22,865 bases of DNA, taken from NCBI GenBank assembly GCA_035553355.1, contig DATMJW010000116.1, positions 1-22,865 on the forward strand, written 5' to 3'. Every line of letters starts with the position of its first letter. Position 1 is the stretch's first letter. The notes under the pieces were generated by a model. The model worked only from the letters and a program-made list of their open reading frames with translations, did not search any database and was not told the origin of the DNA. Below are positions 15,276-21,964 of the stretch, in pieces. The position numbers and the translations under genes were made by a program. This DNA is from Gaiellasilicea sp035553355 (GTDB lineage: Bacteria; Actinomycetota; Thermoleophilia; Gaiellales; Gaiellaceae).

Positions 15276-15710
15276 ATGTTCTTCGGCCAGTACGAGCACA
15301 CGATCGACGACAAGAACCGCCTCACGCTCCCTGCGCGCTTTCGTGACGCGTTGTCCGGCGGCGTCGTGCTCACGCGCGGGCTCGACGAGTGCCTCGACGT
15401 CTTCACCCGCGTCGACTGGGATCGCCTGGTCGAGCAGCGGCTCGCGCCGCTCGACCCGTTCTCCAAGGAGGCACGGGAGCTGAAGCGCTTCTTCTTCGCC
15501 GCCGCGGCCGACGCCGAGCTCGACAAGCAGGGGCGTGTGCTCGTGCCGCCCGCGCTCGCGAAGCACGCCCGGCTCGGCCGGGAGGTCGTTGTGGCGGGCG
15601 TCCACGACCACCTCGAGATCTGGGACCGCGAGCTCTGGGCCGACCACGTCACGAAGGTTGAAGGGAGCGCAGACGATGTTGCCGAACGTCTTGCAGACAA
15701 GCGCGTCTGA
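15276..15710 (+). CDS. mraZ: Transcriptional regulator MraZ
   Basis: A 144-residue protein made of two SpoVT-AbrB domains, each with the DKxxRxxxP motif: DDKNRLTLPARFR near residues 11-23 and DKQGRVLVPPAL in the second half. MraZ forms ring oligomers that bind direct repeats upstream of its own gene and control the division and cell-wall cluster. The ATG at 15276 fits the family N-terminus (MFFGQYEHTIDDKNR). It has a modest GAGG 9 nt upstream, and longer in-frame starts would run into the operator. The 3' end overlaps rsmH by 35 nt. Confidence 0.96.
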   Translation: MFFGQYEHTIDDKNRLTLPARFRDALSGGVVLTRGLDECLDVFTRVDWDRLVEQRLAPLDPFSKEARELKRFFFAAAADAELDKQGRVLVPPALAKHARLGREVVVAGVHDHLEIWDRELWADHVTKVEGSADDVAERLADKRV

Positions 15711-16635
15711 CCACGTCCCCGTGCTCGCCGCCGAGGTGCGCGAGCTGCTCGGGGTGAAACCGGGCGAGACGGTCGTCGATGCCACCTTCGGTGCGGGCGG
15801 CCACGCGACGCTTCTCGCCGGCGATCTCGGCGGCGAGGGGAAGCTGATCGCGATCGACCGCGACCCAACGGCGCGCACCTACTTCGACCAGTTCAAGGCG
15901 CGGACGCGCGTCTCCGCGCGGCTCCTCCGCGGCGAGTTCTCGCTCGTCCTGAGCCAGCTCGCGGCGAACGATGTGCAGGCCGACGCGATCCTGCTCGACC
16001 TCGGCGTCTCCTCGATGCAGCTCGATCGTGCGGAGCGCGGGTTCTCGTACGCGACCGACGCGCCGCTCGACATGCGCATGGATCCGTCGGCCGAGCTCTC
16101 CGCCGCCGAGCTCGTGAACGGCGCGGACGAGCGTGAGCTGACGCTCGTCTTCCGCCGCTACGGCGAGGAGCGCTACGCGAAGCAGATCGCACGGGCGATC
16201 GTGCGCCGCCGCGCCGAGCGGCCGTTCGAGCGGACGGGCGACCTCGTCGACGTCGTCAAGCACGCGATCCCCACGCCCGCGCGGTTCGGCGACGGCCACC
16301 CGGCGAAGCGCGTCTTCCAGGCGCTGAGGATCGCGGTCAACGACGAGCTCGGCGCGCTCGAGGCGGCGCTGCCGGCTGCCGTCAGGATGCTGCGCCCCGG
16401 CGGCCGCCTCGCGGTGATCAGCTTCCACTCGCTGGAGGACCGGATCGTGAAGCGCTACTTCCGCGAGCAGGCGCGCGGCTGCACGTGCCCGCCGGACTTC
16501 CCCGTGTGCGTCTGCGGACACGAGCCGGTGCTGCGCGAGATCACCCGGAAGCCGGTCCGGCCTTCGGCGCGGGAGCTCGAGCACAACCCCCGCTCGGCCT
16601 CGGCGAAGCTCCGCGTGGCGGTGAAGGTCGGCTGA
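15676..16635 (+). CDS. rsmH: 16S rRNA (cytosine1402-N4)-methyltransferase RsmH
   Basis: RsmH (MraW) methylates N4 of C1402 in the 16S rRNA decoding centre using SAM. The 319-residue protein shows the SAM motif VVDATFGAGGHATLL, the LLDLGVSSMQLDRAERGFSY region, GHPAKRVFQALRIAVNDELG and the C-terminal ISFHSLEDRIVKRYFRE. A cysteine-rich stretch (GCTCPPDFPVCVCG) precedes the conserved tail. The ATG at 15676 fits the family start (DHVPVLAAEV) and lies inside mraZ, with GGGAG upstream. Its stop overlaps the ftsL-like ATG as TGATG. Confidence 0.97.
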   Translation: MLPNVLQTSASDHVPVLAAEVRELLGVKPGETVVDATFGAGGHATLLAGDLGGEGKLIAIDRDPTARTYFDQFKARTRVSARLLRGEFSLVLSQLAANDVQADAILLDLGVSSMQLDRAERGFSYATDAPLDMRMDPSAELSAAELVNGADERELTLVFRRYGEERYAKQIARAIVRRRAERPFERTGDLVDVVKHAIPTPARFGDGHPAKRVFQALRIAVNDELGALEAALPAAVRMLRPGGRLAVISFHSLEDRIVKRYFREQARGCTCPPDFPVCVCGHEPVLREITRKPVRPSARELEHNPRSASAKLRVAVKVG

Positions 16636-17021
16636 TGGTGAGCTGGGCGGGTACCGCACGCGCCGAGACGGCTCCGCTGCCGCGGCGGCGACCGGCGACA
16701 CGTCCGGCGCCGGCACGGGAGGCGCCCGCGCGTTCCGCTCCTCGTGCGCGGCCGTTCGGTGGCGTCGTGTGGATCGTCCTTGCGGGCGCCCTCCTCGCAG
16801 GCGTCGTCGCGATCAACGTGGCCGTCCTGCAGCTGAACGTCCGGCTCGACGAGCTCGGTCGCGAGCGCACGGAGCTCCGCGACGACAACGCACGGCTTCG
16901 CTCGCAGCTCTCGAGCGCCTCCGCCGCAGCACGCATCGAGGGTCAGGCGCGGGCGCGGCTCGGCCTCGTCCCGGCCGACGCTGCGACGACCTCGTACGTG
17001 GACCTGACGCCGAAGCGGTGA
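16635..17021 (+). CDS. ftsL: FtsL-like cell division protein
   Basis: A 128-residue bitopic membrane protein in the ftsL position between rsmH and ftsI. The cytoplasmic N-terminus is about 45 residues, rich in Pro, Ala and Arg. One membrane helix follows (FGGVVWIVLAGALLAGVVAI), then an extracytoplasmic coiled coil (about 75-105: LDELGRERTELRDDNARLRS) and LGLVPADAATTSYVDL, the typical FtsL/DivIC end. Sequence identity in this family is low, so the call rests on topology and gene order. FtsL with FtsB/DivIC activates septal FtsWI. Start and stop overlap both neighbours (TGATG and GTGA), giving tight coupling. Confidence 0.85.
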   Translation: MVSWAGTARAETAPLPRRRPATRPAPAREAPARSAPRARPFGGVVWIVLAGALLAGVVAINVAVLQLNVRLDELGRERTELRDDNARLRSQLSSASAAARIEGQARARLGLVPADAATTSYVDLTPKR

Positions 17022-18694
17022 CGCCGCGCGTCGCGAACCGGCGGATCCGGCTGCTCCTGGCGGTCGCCGTCGTCGTCTTCGCCGGGACGCTCGCACGCGC
17101 CGTTTGGCTGCAGGGCGTGCAGGCCGGGACGTTCGCGCAGATGGCGTCGAGCCAGCACCGCGAGACGAAGGTCGTCCCCGCGGGGCGAGGCACGATCTTC
17201 GACCGGACGGGCGAACCGCTGGCGATCGGCCAGCAGGCGACGACGATCTACGCCGACCCGCGGCGTGTGCGCGACCCGCGCGCGACGGCGCTCGCGGTCG
17301 CGCGCATTCTCGACCTGGATCCGAACGCGCTGCACCCGCTGCTCGCCGACCGCTCGAGGCACTTCGTCTTCGTGCAGCGGAAGGCCGACCCGGCAAAGGC
17401 CGCGAAGCTCGAGGCGCTGGCATTGCCCGGGATCGAGTTCTACGCGGAGGAGCTGCGCGCGTATCCGCAGCGGACGGTCGCGGCGCATGTGCTCGGCTTC
17501 GCGGGGCTCGACAACGAGGGGCTAGAGGGCCTCGAGAAGGCGCTCGACCGCGAGCTCGCCGGGAAGCCGGGGTCGAAGACGATCGTCAAGGACCCGCTCG
17601 GGCAGGTGATCGACGAGATCGAGTCGAAGCCGGAGCGCCCGGGCGCCGACGTCTTCCTCACGCTCGACCACCGGATGCAAGCGAACGCCGAAGCGGTGCT
17701 GAAGGAGACGATCAAGAGCACACGCGCCCGCGGCGGCACGGCGATCGTGCTCGACCCGCGCACCGGCGCGATCCTCGCGATGGCGAACGCGCCGACCTTC
17801 GACCCGAACCGGTTCTCCGTCAGCAAGCTCGACGCGCGGCGGAACCGCGCGATCACGGACACGTACGAGCCGGGCTCCACGTTCAAGCTGGTGACGGTCG
17901 CCGCGGCGCTCTCCGAGAAGCTCGTGACGCCGATGACGCCGTTCACGCTCGAGACGTCGATCCGCGTCGCAGACCGGATCATCAACGAGCACGAGCCGCG
18001 GGCGACGCAGCGGATGACCGTGGCGCAGATCCTGTCGCAGTCCTCGAACGTCGGGACGATCACGCTCGCGCAGATGCTCGGGAAGGAGCGCGTGCTCGAC
18101 TGGATCGACCGCTTCGGCTTCGGCAAGCCCACAGGGGTCGACTACCCGGGCGAGTCCGGCGGGATCCTGCCGTCGTACTGGTCGGGGTCGACGATCGGGA
18201 ACGTGCCGATCGGCCAGGGAATCGCGGTGACGGCGCTCCAGATGGCGGCGGCGTACGGCGCGATCGCAAACGGCGGCGTCCTCCATCAGCCGCACCTCGT
18301 CGACCGTGTCGACGGCCGCCGGCGGCCTCTGCGACCGGGACGGCGGGTCGTGTCCGCCACGGTCGCTGCCCAGGTCATGACGATGCTGCGTGACGTCGTC
18401 TCGGCCGAGGGCGGAACCGGCGCCGCCGCCGCCGTCCCCGGCTACACGGTCGCCGGCAAGACCGGCACCGCGGCCAAGCCGGAGCCGGGCGGCTACTCGA
18501 CGTCCCGGTACGTCGCCTCGTTCGCGGGCGTCGTCCCCGCGAAGGATCCGCGGCTCGTCATCCTCGTGTCGATCGACGAGCCGAAGACGGCGATCTGGGG
18601 CGGCGTCGTCGCCGCGCCCGCCTTTTCGAAGATCGCCCAATTCGGCCTCCGCTACCTCGAGATCCCGCCGGACGCGACGCCGCAGCAGCCCTAG
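17018..18694 (+). CDS. ftsI: Septal peptidoglycan transpeptidase FtsI (class B PBP)
   Basis: A 558-residue monofunctional transpeptidase that crosslinks septal peptidoglycan. It has one N-terminal membrane helix (about 9-28), the dimerisation/pedestal domain starting at GRGTIFDRTGEPLA, and the transpeptidase domain from about residue 225. Active-site motifs are S287-TFK in YEPGSTFKLVT, the SxN motif SSN at 342-344 and KTG at K481 in VAGKTGTAAKPE. There is no C-terminal PASTA domain. It starts at GTG overlapping the ftsL-like stop (GTGA). The cell-wall cluster ends here: murE, murF, mraY and the rest do not follow, and palindrome copy 2 lies 14 nt after the stop. Confidence 0.96.
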   Translation: MTPRVANRRIRLLLAVAVVVFAGTLARAVWLQGVQAGTFAQMASSQHRETKVVPAGRGTIFDRTGEPLAIGQQATTIYADPRRVRDPRATALAVARILDLDPNALHPLLADRSRHFVFVQRKADPAKAAKLEALALPGIEFYAEELRAYPQRTVAAHVLGFAGLDNEGLEGLEKALDRELAGKPGSKTIVKDPLGQVIDEIESKPERPGADVFLTLDHRMQANAEAVLKETIKSTRARGGTAIVLDPRTGAILAMANAPTFDPNRFSVSKLDARRNRAITDTYEPGSTFKLVTVAAALSEKLVTPMTPFTLETSIRVADRIINEHEPRATQRMTVAQILSQSSNVGTITLAQMLGKERVLDWIDRFGFGKPTGVDYPGESGGILPSYWSGSTIGNVPIGQGIAVTALQMAAAYGAIANGGVLHQPHLVDRVDGRRRPLRPGRRVVSATVAAQVMTMLRDVVSAEGGTGAAAAVPGYTVAGKTGTAAKPEPGGYSTSRYVASFAGVVPAKDPRLVILVSIDEPKTAIWGGVVAAPAFSKIAQFGLRYLEIPPDATPQQP

Positions 18695-18700
18695 CCGCGG

Positions 18701-19021
18701 CTACGGCGGCTTGTGTTGTTTCAACACAAGCAATTGTGCGGCGTAGACGTCGGTGAGGTGGGCGAGCGCCCGCCGGAGATCGTTCACGTACGGCGAGACG
18801 AGCGCCTTCAGCACACCGGCTGCGGCTGCGCGCGTCGCTTCCTTCGCGGCCGCAGCCGCGCGGCACGCGCGAACGAGGTGCCGGACCATGTGGTACCCGG
18901 GGCGCGGCAGACCGAGGCGCGGTGCGGCGCGGCCGACCTGCCGCCACGTCTCCGCCATCGGCAGCGCTGGGTCGTCGAGAGCGACGACGAGCGCGAGGTA
19001 ACGGTGGTCGAGGGCAGGCAC
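18701..19021 (-). CDS. Small helix-turn-helix-like protein bracketed by palindromes
   Basis: I do not recognise a named family. The 106-residue product starts at GTG 19021 with a full GGAGGTG Shine-Dalgarno (19031-19037) 9 nt upstream, strong support that it is translated. The stretch ETWRQVGRAAPRLGLPRPGY followed by HMVRHLVRACR looks like a DNA-binding helix-turn-helix. An alanine-rich region, then SPYVNDLRRALAHLTDVYAAQ follow. The last codons run through palindrome copy 2 and encode LVLKQHK before PP and TAG, so the C-terminus seems to have been replaced or extended by the repeat. Copy 3 lies 78 nt upstream of the start. It converges on ftsI. DNA binding is inferred; an unrelated helical protein is possible. 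Confidence 0.6.
   Translation of the reverse strand: MPALDHRYLALVVALDDPALPMAETWRQVGRAAPRLGLPRPGYHMVRHLVRACRAAAAAKEATRAAAAGVLKALVSPYVNDLRRALAHLTDVYAAQLLVLKQHKPP
18709..18731. repeat. Dispersed 23-bp palindrome, copy 2 (TTT spacer)
   Basis: Identical to copy 1. It lies 14 nt after the ftsI stop and inside the 3' end of the minus-strand small gene, whose codons here read LVLKQHK. As a 10-bp hairpin between convergent genes it could act as a bidirectional terminator, but no T-run is present. Confidence 0.97.
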
Positions 19022-19099
19022 GGCGAACCGCACCTCCCGAGGATGCCAGCGAGGCTCGGGCCGAAGTGTGCCGTTTCTGTGACTTCGCGCCGCACGAGA

Positions 19100-19122
19100 G
19101 CTTGTGTTGAAACAACACAAGC
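19100..19122. repeat. Dispersed 23-bp palindrome, copy 3 (AAA spacer, inverted)
   Basis: Same arms as the other copies but with AAA in the spacer, so it is in the opposite orientation to copy 2, 391 bp away. Flanking A and T extend the pairing to 25 bp. It lies between the YdhR-like gene stop (25 nt away) and the small minus-strand gene. Confidence 0.97.
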
Positions 19123-19147
19123 TGTGCCGTCTCCGCGGCGGCCGCGA

Positions 19148-19480
19148 TCAGTTCTCGAACGCGAGCCCGAGCCGCGAGAGCTGCTCGTTCTCGTACCGCC
19201 CCTCGACCGTTGCCTCGAGGTCGAACTCGTCGACGAGATCCGGCTCCTTCCCTGCGAGCTCGCGGACGCGGGACGGCATCACCTGGTCGGCGGCCTCGCG
19301 CGACTCGAAGAGGTAGAACGCGCCCCACCGATCGCCCGCTTCGTCCGAGATCCACGCTTTGAAGCGGAGGCCCGGCACCTCTGTGAACGCGACCACGGAC
19401 TCGTCGCGCAGGTAACGGCGCAGCTCGGCGATCGACGTCATCGAGTCGGCGAGGTTCCAGAGAACGATGCGAACGACCAT
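19148..19480 (-). CDS. YdhR-like dimeric alpha/beta-barrel protein
   Basis: A 110-residue protein with a ferredoxin-like alpha+beta pattern: strand VVRIVLWN, helix IAELRRYLRDE, strand VPGLRFKAWISDEAGDRWG, strand AFYLFESREAADQ, then a helical end. This resembles the YdhR/putative monooxygenase group of dimeric alpha/beta barrels, which often remove or sense small organic molecules; the substrate is unknown. The family call is by pattern and moderately sure. The ATG at 19480 abuts the base of a 31-nt hairpin with no room for a Shine-Dalgarno. GTG 19504 would start inside the hairpin. Confidence 0.7.
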   Translation of the reverse strand: MVVRIVLWNLADSMTSIAELRRYLRDESVVAFTEVPGLRFKAWISDEAGDRWGAFYLFESREAADQVMPSRVRELAGKEPDLVDEFDLEATVEGRYENEQLSRLGLAFEN

Positions 19481-19511
19481 GTGAGGGGCGGCCCACCGGG
19501 CCACCCCTCAC
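19481..19511 (-). terminator. Strong 14-bp hairpin between protease and YdhR-like genes
   Basis: Arms GTGAGGGGCGGCCC and GGGCCACCCCTCAC around ACC (plus strand) pair over 14 bp with one mismatch. It begins 8 nt after the protease stop and ends at the base before the YdhR-like ATG. It could terminate the protease transcript without a U-tail, or control the downstream start. Confidence 0.65.
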
Positions 19512-19519
19512 GGTAATGC

Positions 19520-20290
19520 CTACGGGCCAGGCGGCGGAGCCGCGGGTGCGTTCGGGACGCTCGAGATGAAGCCCAGCATCGACGGGATGTCGATCCGCTG
19601 GGAGTACGTCACGCCCGCGCAGTTCGGGTTGACGCTGAACGACGTGATCGCCGCGATCGTGTCGCCCACGAAGCTCGGTCCGCCGGAGTCACCCGCGCAG
19701 ACGCCGCCCTGCGCCGCCGAGAGCTTCAGGTACTCGCGGGAGAGGACGCCGTGCCCAGGGACGACCGACTGCTCGACCCACCGCCGCTCGCCGATCTGGC
19801 CCGCGAAATCCTTCGGCCGAACCTGGAGCCCGTAGCCGACGGAGACGACCTTCTGGCGTTTTCCGAGTCGGTCGTTGAAGCCGAGCTCCGGCAGTTCTCC
19901 ATAGGGCTCCGGCATCGGCCCGAACGTCTGCACGATGGCGACGTCGTCCTTGTCGATCCCGGGAACGCCGCCGGAGCAGCCGGGGCACCAGCCGTCGTAT
20001 GGCCGGAAAATCCCCGCCATTGACGGGCCCGCTGCCAGGGAGTCGCCGAAGAAGAGGAGGACCTCGACGCCGGGCGGGAAGCAGTGCGCCGCGGTCAGGA
20101 ATCGGAACTCCGAGATCTTCGTCCCGGAGCACAGGTAGTTGTTCCCCTCGCGGTCCTGCCAGAACGCGGCGCCCACCATTGGGTGCGCGCCGTTGTCGGG
20201 CTTGCCATCGAGGATCGCGTTCGCCGGCGCCGCCGCGAACGCACCCAACGCCGCAGAGACGACCGCCGCCGCAAAGAGCAGTCTTTTCAT
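19520..20290 (-). CDS. Secreted chymotrypsin-fold (S1) serine protease
   Basis: A 256-residue exported protease. The signal peptide is MKRLLFAAAV... with predicted cleavage after ANA at residue 25. The catalytic triad is H69 (LTAAHCF), D116 (KDDVAIV) and S202 (VCAGDSGGPS). The mature chain would begin ILDGKPD, equivalent to the IVGG of active chymotrypsin-like enzymes, so no propeptide is apparent. The residue at the base of the S1 pocket (position 189 equivalent) is G196 rather than Asp, arguing against trypsin-like Lys/Arg specificity. A CPGC motif (C102-C105) sits in an insertion before the Asp. The C-terminus is proline-rich. The start ATG has GGGAG 8 nt upstream. It seems to be a single-gene unit between hairpins. 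Confidence 0.92.
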   Translation of the reverse strand: MKRLLFAAAVVSAALGAFAAAPANAILDGKPDNGAHPMVGAAFWQDREGNNYLCSGTKISEFRFLTAAHCFPPGVEVLLFFGDSLAAGPSMAGIFRPYDGWCPGCSGGVPGIDKDDVAIVQTFGPMPEPYGELPELGFNDRLGKRQKVVSVGYGLQVRPKDFAGQIGERRWVEQSVVPGHGVLSREYLKLSAAQGGVCAGDSGGPSFVGDTIAAITSFSVNPNCAGVTYSQRIDIPSMLGFISSVPNAPAAPPPGP

Positions 20291-20354
20291 TTCCACCTCT
20301 CCCAAGGTTGGTGCCGCTGCACCGCAGCGTCGCCGCCGCCGCCCGCGGTGTCAC

Positions 20355-20368
20355 CCCCCGAAAGGGGG
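20355..20368 (-). terminator. Possible terminator hairpin after the carboxyltransferase gene
   Basis: CCCCC, a 4-nt loop, GGGGG on either strand, 7 nt after the carboxyltransferase stop. On the plus strand the loop is GAAA. No T-run follows. Confidence 0.45.
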
Positions 20369-20375
20369 AGCGCCG

Positions 20376-21932
20376 CTACATCCGGAAGACGCCGAACGTC
20401 GACTCCGGGATCGGCGCGTTCAGTGCAGCCGAGATTCCGAGCGCGAGCACCCGCCGCGTGTCGAGCGGGTCGATGATGCCGTCGTCCCAGAGGCGCGCCG
20501 TCGAGTAGTACGGATTGCCCTCGCGCTCGTACTTCGCGCGGATCTCGTCCGGGTCGGCGTCGCCGACCATCGTCAGAACCGTCGCCGCCTGCTCGCCGCC
20601 CATCACCGAGATCCGCGCGTTCGGCCACATCCACAGTTGCCGCGGCTCGTACGCGCGGCCGCACATCGCGTAGTTCCCGGCCCCGAACGAACCGCCGGTG
20701 ACGACGGTGAACTTCGGGACGTCCGCGCAGGCCACCGCCATGACGAGCTTGGCGCCGTCGCGTGCGATGCCGCTCTCCTCGTACTCCTTGCCGACCATGA
20801 ACCCCGTGATGTTCTGCAGGAAGACGAGCGGGATCCGCCTCTTCGCCGCGAGCTCGATGAAGTGCGCGCCCTTTTGTGCCGACTCCGCGAAGAGGACGCC
20901 CTTGTTGGCGAGGATCCCGACCGGGAAGCCCTCGATTCGCGCGAACCCGCACACGAGGGTCTCGCCGTAGAGCGCCTTGAACTCGGCGAAGCGTGAGCCG
21001 TCGACGAGCCGCGCGATCACCTCGTGCGCGTCGAGCTCGTGCTTGAAGTCCTCCGGTACGAGCCCGTAGAGATCGCCGGGATCGACGGCAGGCGGTTCGG
21101 GCGCAGCGACCTCCCACGGCGCCTCCTTGCGGCGGTGGAGCTGCCGGACGATCTGTCGCGCCACCGCGAGGGCATGCTCGTCTGAGGTTGCGTAGTGGTC
21201 GGCGACGCCGGAGCGGCGCGTGTGGACGTCCGCGCCGCCCAGTTCCTCCGCGCTCACCTCCTGACCCGTCGCCGCCTTCACGAGCGGCGGGCCGCCGATG
21301 AAGATCGTCCCCGTGCCCTTGACGATGATCGTCTCGTCGCACATCGCCGGCACGTAGGCGCCTCCCGCGGTGCACGAGCCCATCACGACCGCGATCTGCG
21401 GGATCCCGCGCGCCGACATCCGCGCCTGGTTGAAGAAGATGCGGCCGAAGTGGTCGCGGTCCGGGAAGACCTCGTCCTGCAGGGGCAGGAACGCGCCGCC
21501 GGAGTCGACGAGGTAGAGGCAGGGGAGGTGGTTCTGGAGAGCGACCTCCTGCGCGCGAAGGTGCTTCTTCACGGTGAGCGGGAAGTACGAGCCGCCTTTC
21601 ACGGTCGCGTCGTTCGCGACGACGACGCACTCCTGACCCTCCACGACGCCGATGCCCGTCACGATGCCCGCGGACGGCGCTGCGTCGTCGTAGACACCCC
21701 ACCCCGCGAGCGCGTTCAGCTCGAGAAACGCCGTACCGGGGTCGACGAGGCGGTCGATCCGCTCGCGCGCCGGCAGCTTCCCTCGCGAGCGGTGACGCTC
21801 GACCGCCCGTTCGCCGCCCCCGCGCGCGACGGCGGCGGTGCGCTCCCGCAGTTCCTCCACGAGCGCCTGCATCCGCTCTGCCCGGCGCGCGAACGTCTCG
21901 TCGCGCTCGACGTGCGAGGTCAGCAGAGCCAC
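20376..21932 (-). CDS. mccB: Methylcrotonyl-CoA carboxylase-type carboxyltransferase (beta) subunit
   Basis: A 518-residue biotin-dependent carboxyltransferase that moves CO2 from carboxybiotin to an acyl-CoA. Two crotonase-like halves are visible. The N-half has GIGVVEGQECVVVANDATVK, LVDSGGAFLPLQ, GSCTAGGAYVPAMCDE and GTGTIFIGGPPLVKAATGQE; the C-half has IEGFPVGILANKGVLF, VFLQNITGFMVG and TGGSFGAGNYAMCGRAYEPR. The FLPLQDEVFPDRDHFGRIF region and length are typical of the methylcrotonyl-CoA (leucine catabolism) branch rather than propionyl-CoA. The alpha subunit with biotin carboxylase is not in the window. The GTG at 21932 has a TAGGCT -10 box 7 nt upstream and no Shine-Dalgarno. It is divergent from the hydrolase gene, 32 nt away. 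Confidence 0.93.
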   Translation of the reverse strand: MALLTSHVERDETFARRAERMQALVEELRERTAAVARGGGERAVERHRSRGKLPARERIDRLVDPGTAFLELNALAGWGVYDDAAPSAGIVTGIGVVEGQECVVVANDATVKGGSYFPLTVKKHLRAQEVALQNHLPCLYLVDSGGAFLPLQDEVFPDRDHFGRIFFNQARMSARGIPQIAVVMGSCTAGGAYVPAMCDETIIVKGTGTIFIGGPPLVKAATGQEVSAEELGGADVHTRRSGVADHYATSDEHALAVARQIVRQLHRRKEAPWEVAAPEPPAVDPGDLYGLVPEDFKHELDAHEVIARLVDGSRFAEFKALYGETLVCGFARIEGFPVGILANKGVLFAESAQKGAHFIELAAKRRIPLVFLQNITGFMVGKEYEESGIARDGAKLVMAVACADVPKFTVVTGGSFGAGNYAMCGRAYEPRQLWMWPNARISVMGGEQAATVLTMVGDADPDEIRAKYEREGNPYYSTARLWDDGIIDPLDTRRVLALGISAALNAPIPESTFGVFRM

Positions 21933-21939
21933 GCCGCTG

Positions 21940-21945
21940 AGCCTA
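21940..21945 (-). promoter_or_regulatory. -10 box TAGGCT for a leaderless carboxyltransferase transcript
   Basis: On the minus strand TAGGCT is followed after 7 nt by the GTG at 21932, predicting transcription from the start codon. Confidence 0.5.
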
Positions 21946-21952
21946 ACGTCGG

Positions 21953-21958
21953 TACGGT
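21953..21958 (+). promoter_or_regulatory. -10 box TACGGT for a leaderless hydrolase transcript
   Basis: TACGGT is followed after 6 nt by the GTG at 21965. It lies back to back with the carboxyltransferase box, 7 bp apart, so the two promoters share a 32-bp spacer. Confidence 0.45.
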
Positions 21959-21964
21959 CGCGCC

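Noticed and set aside
18709..18731. The palindrome as an ordinary intrinsic terminator
   Set aside because: It could work as a hairpin between ftsI and the convergent gene. No copy has a T-run, its stem is AT-richer than expected for a terminator here, and one copy is inside a coding region.
19022..19120. Upstream extension of the small minus-strand gene to 19120, starting within palindrome copy 3 (MCCFNTSS)
   Set aside because: GTG 19021 has a perfect Shine-Dalgarno at 9 nt, and the extension is arginine-rich sequence without recognisable character.
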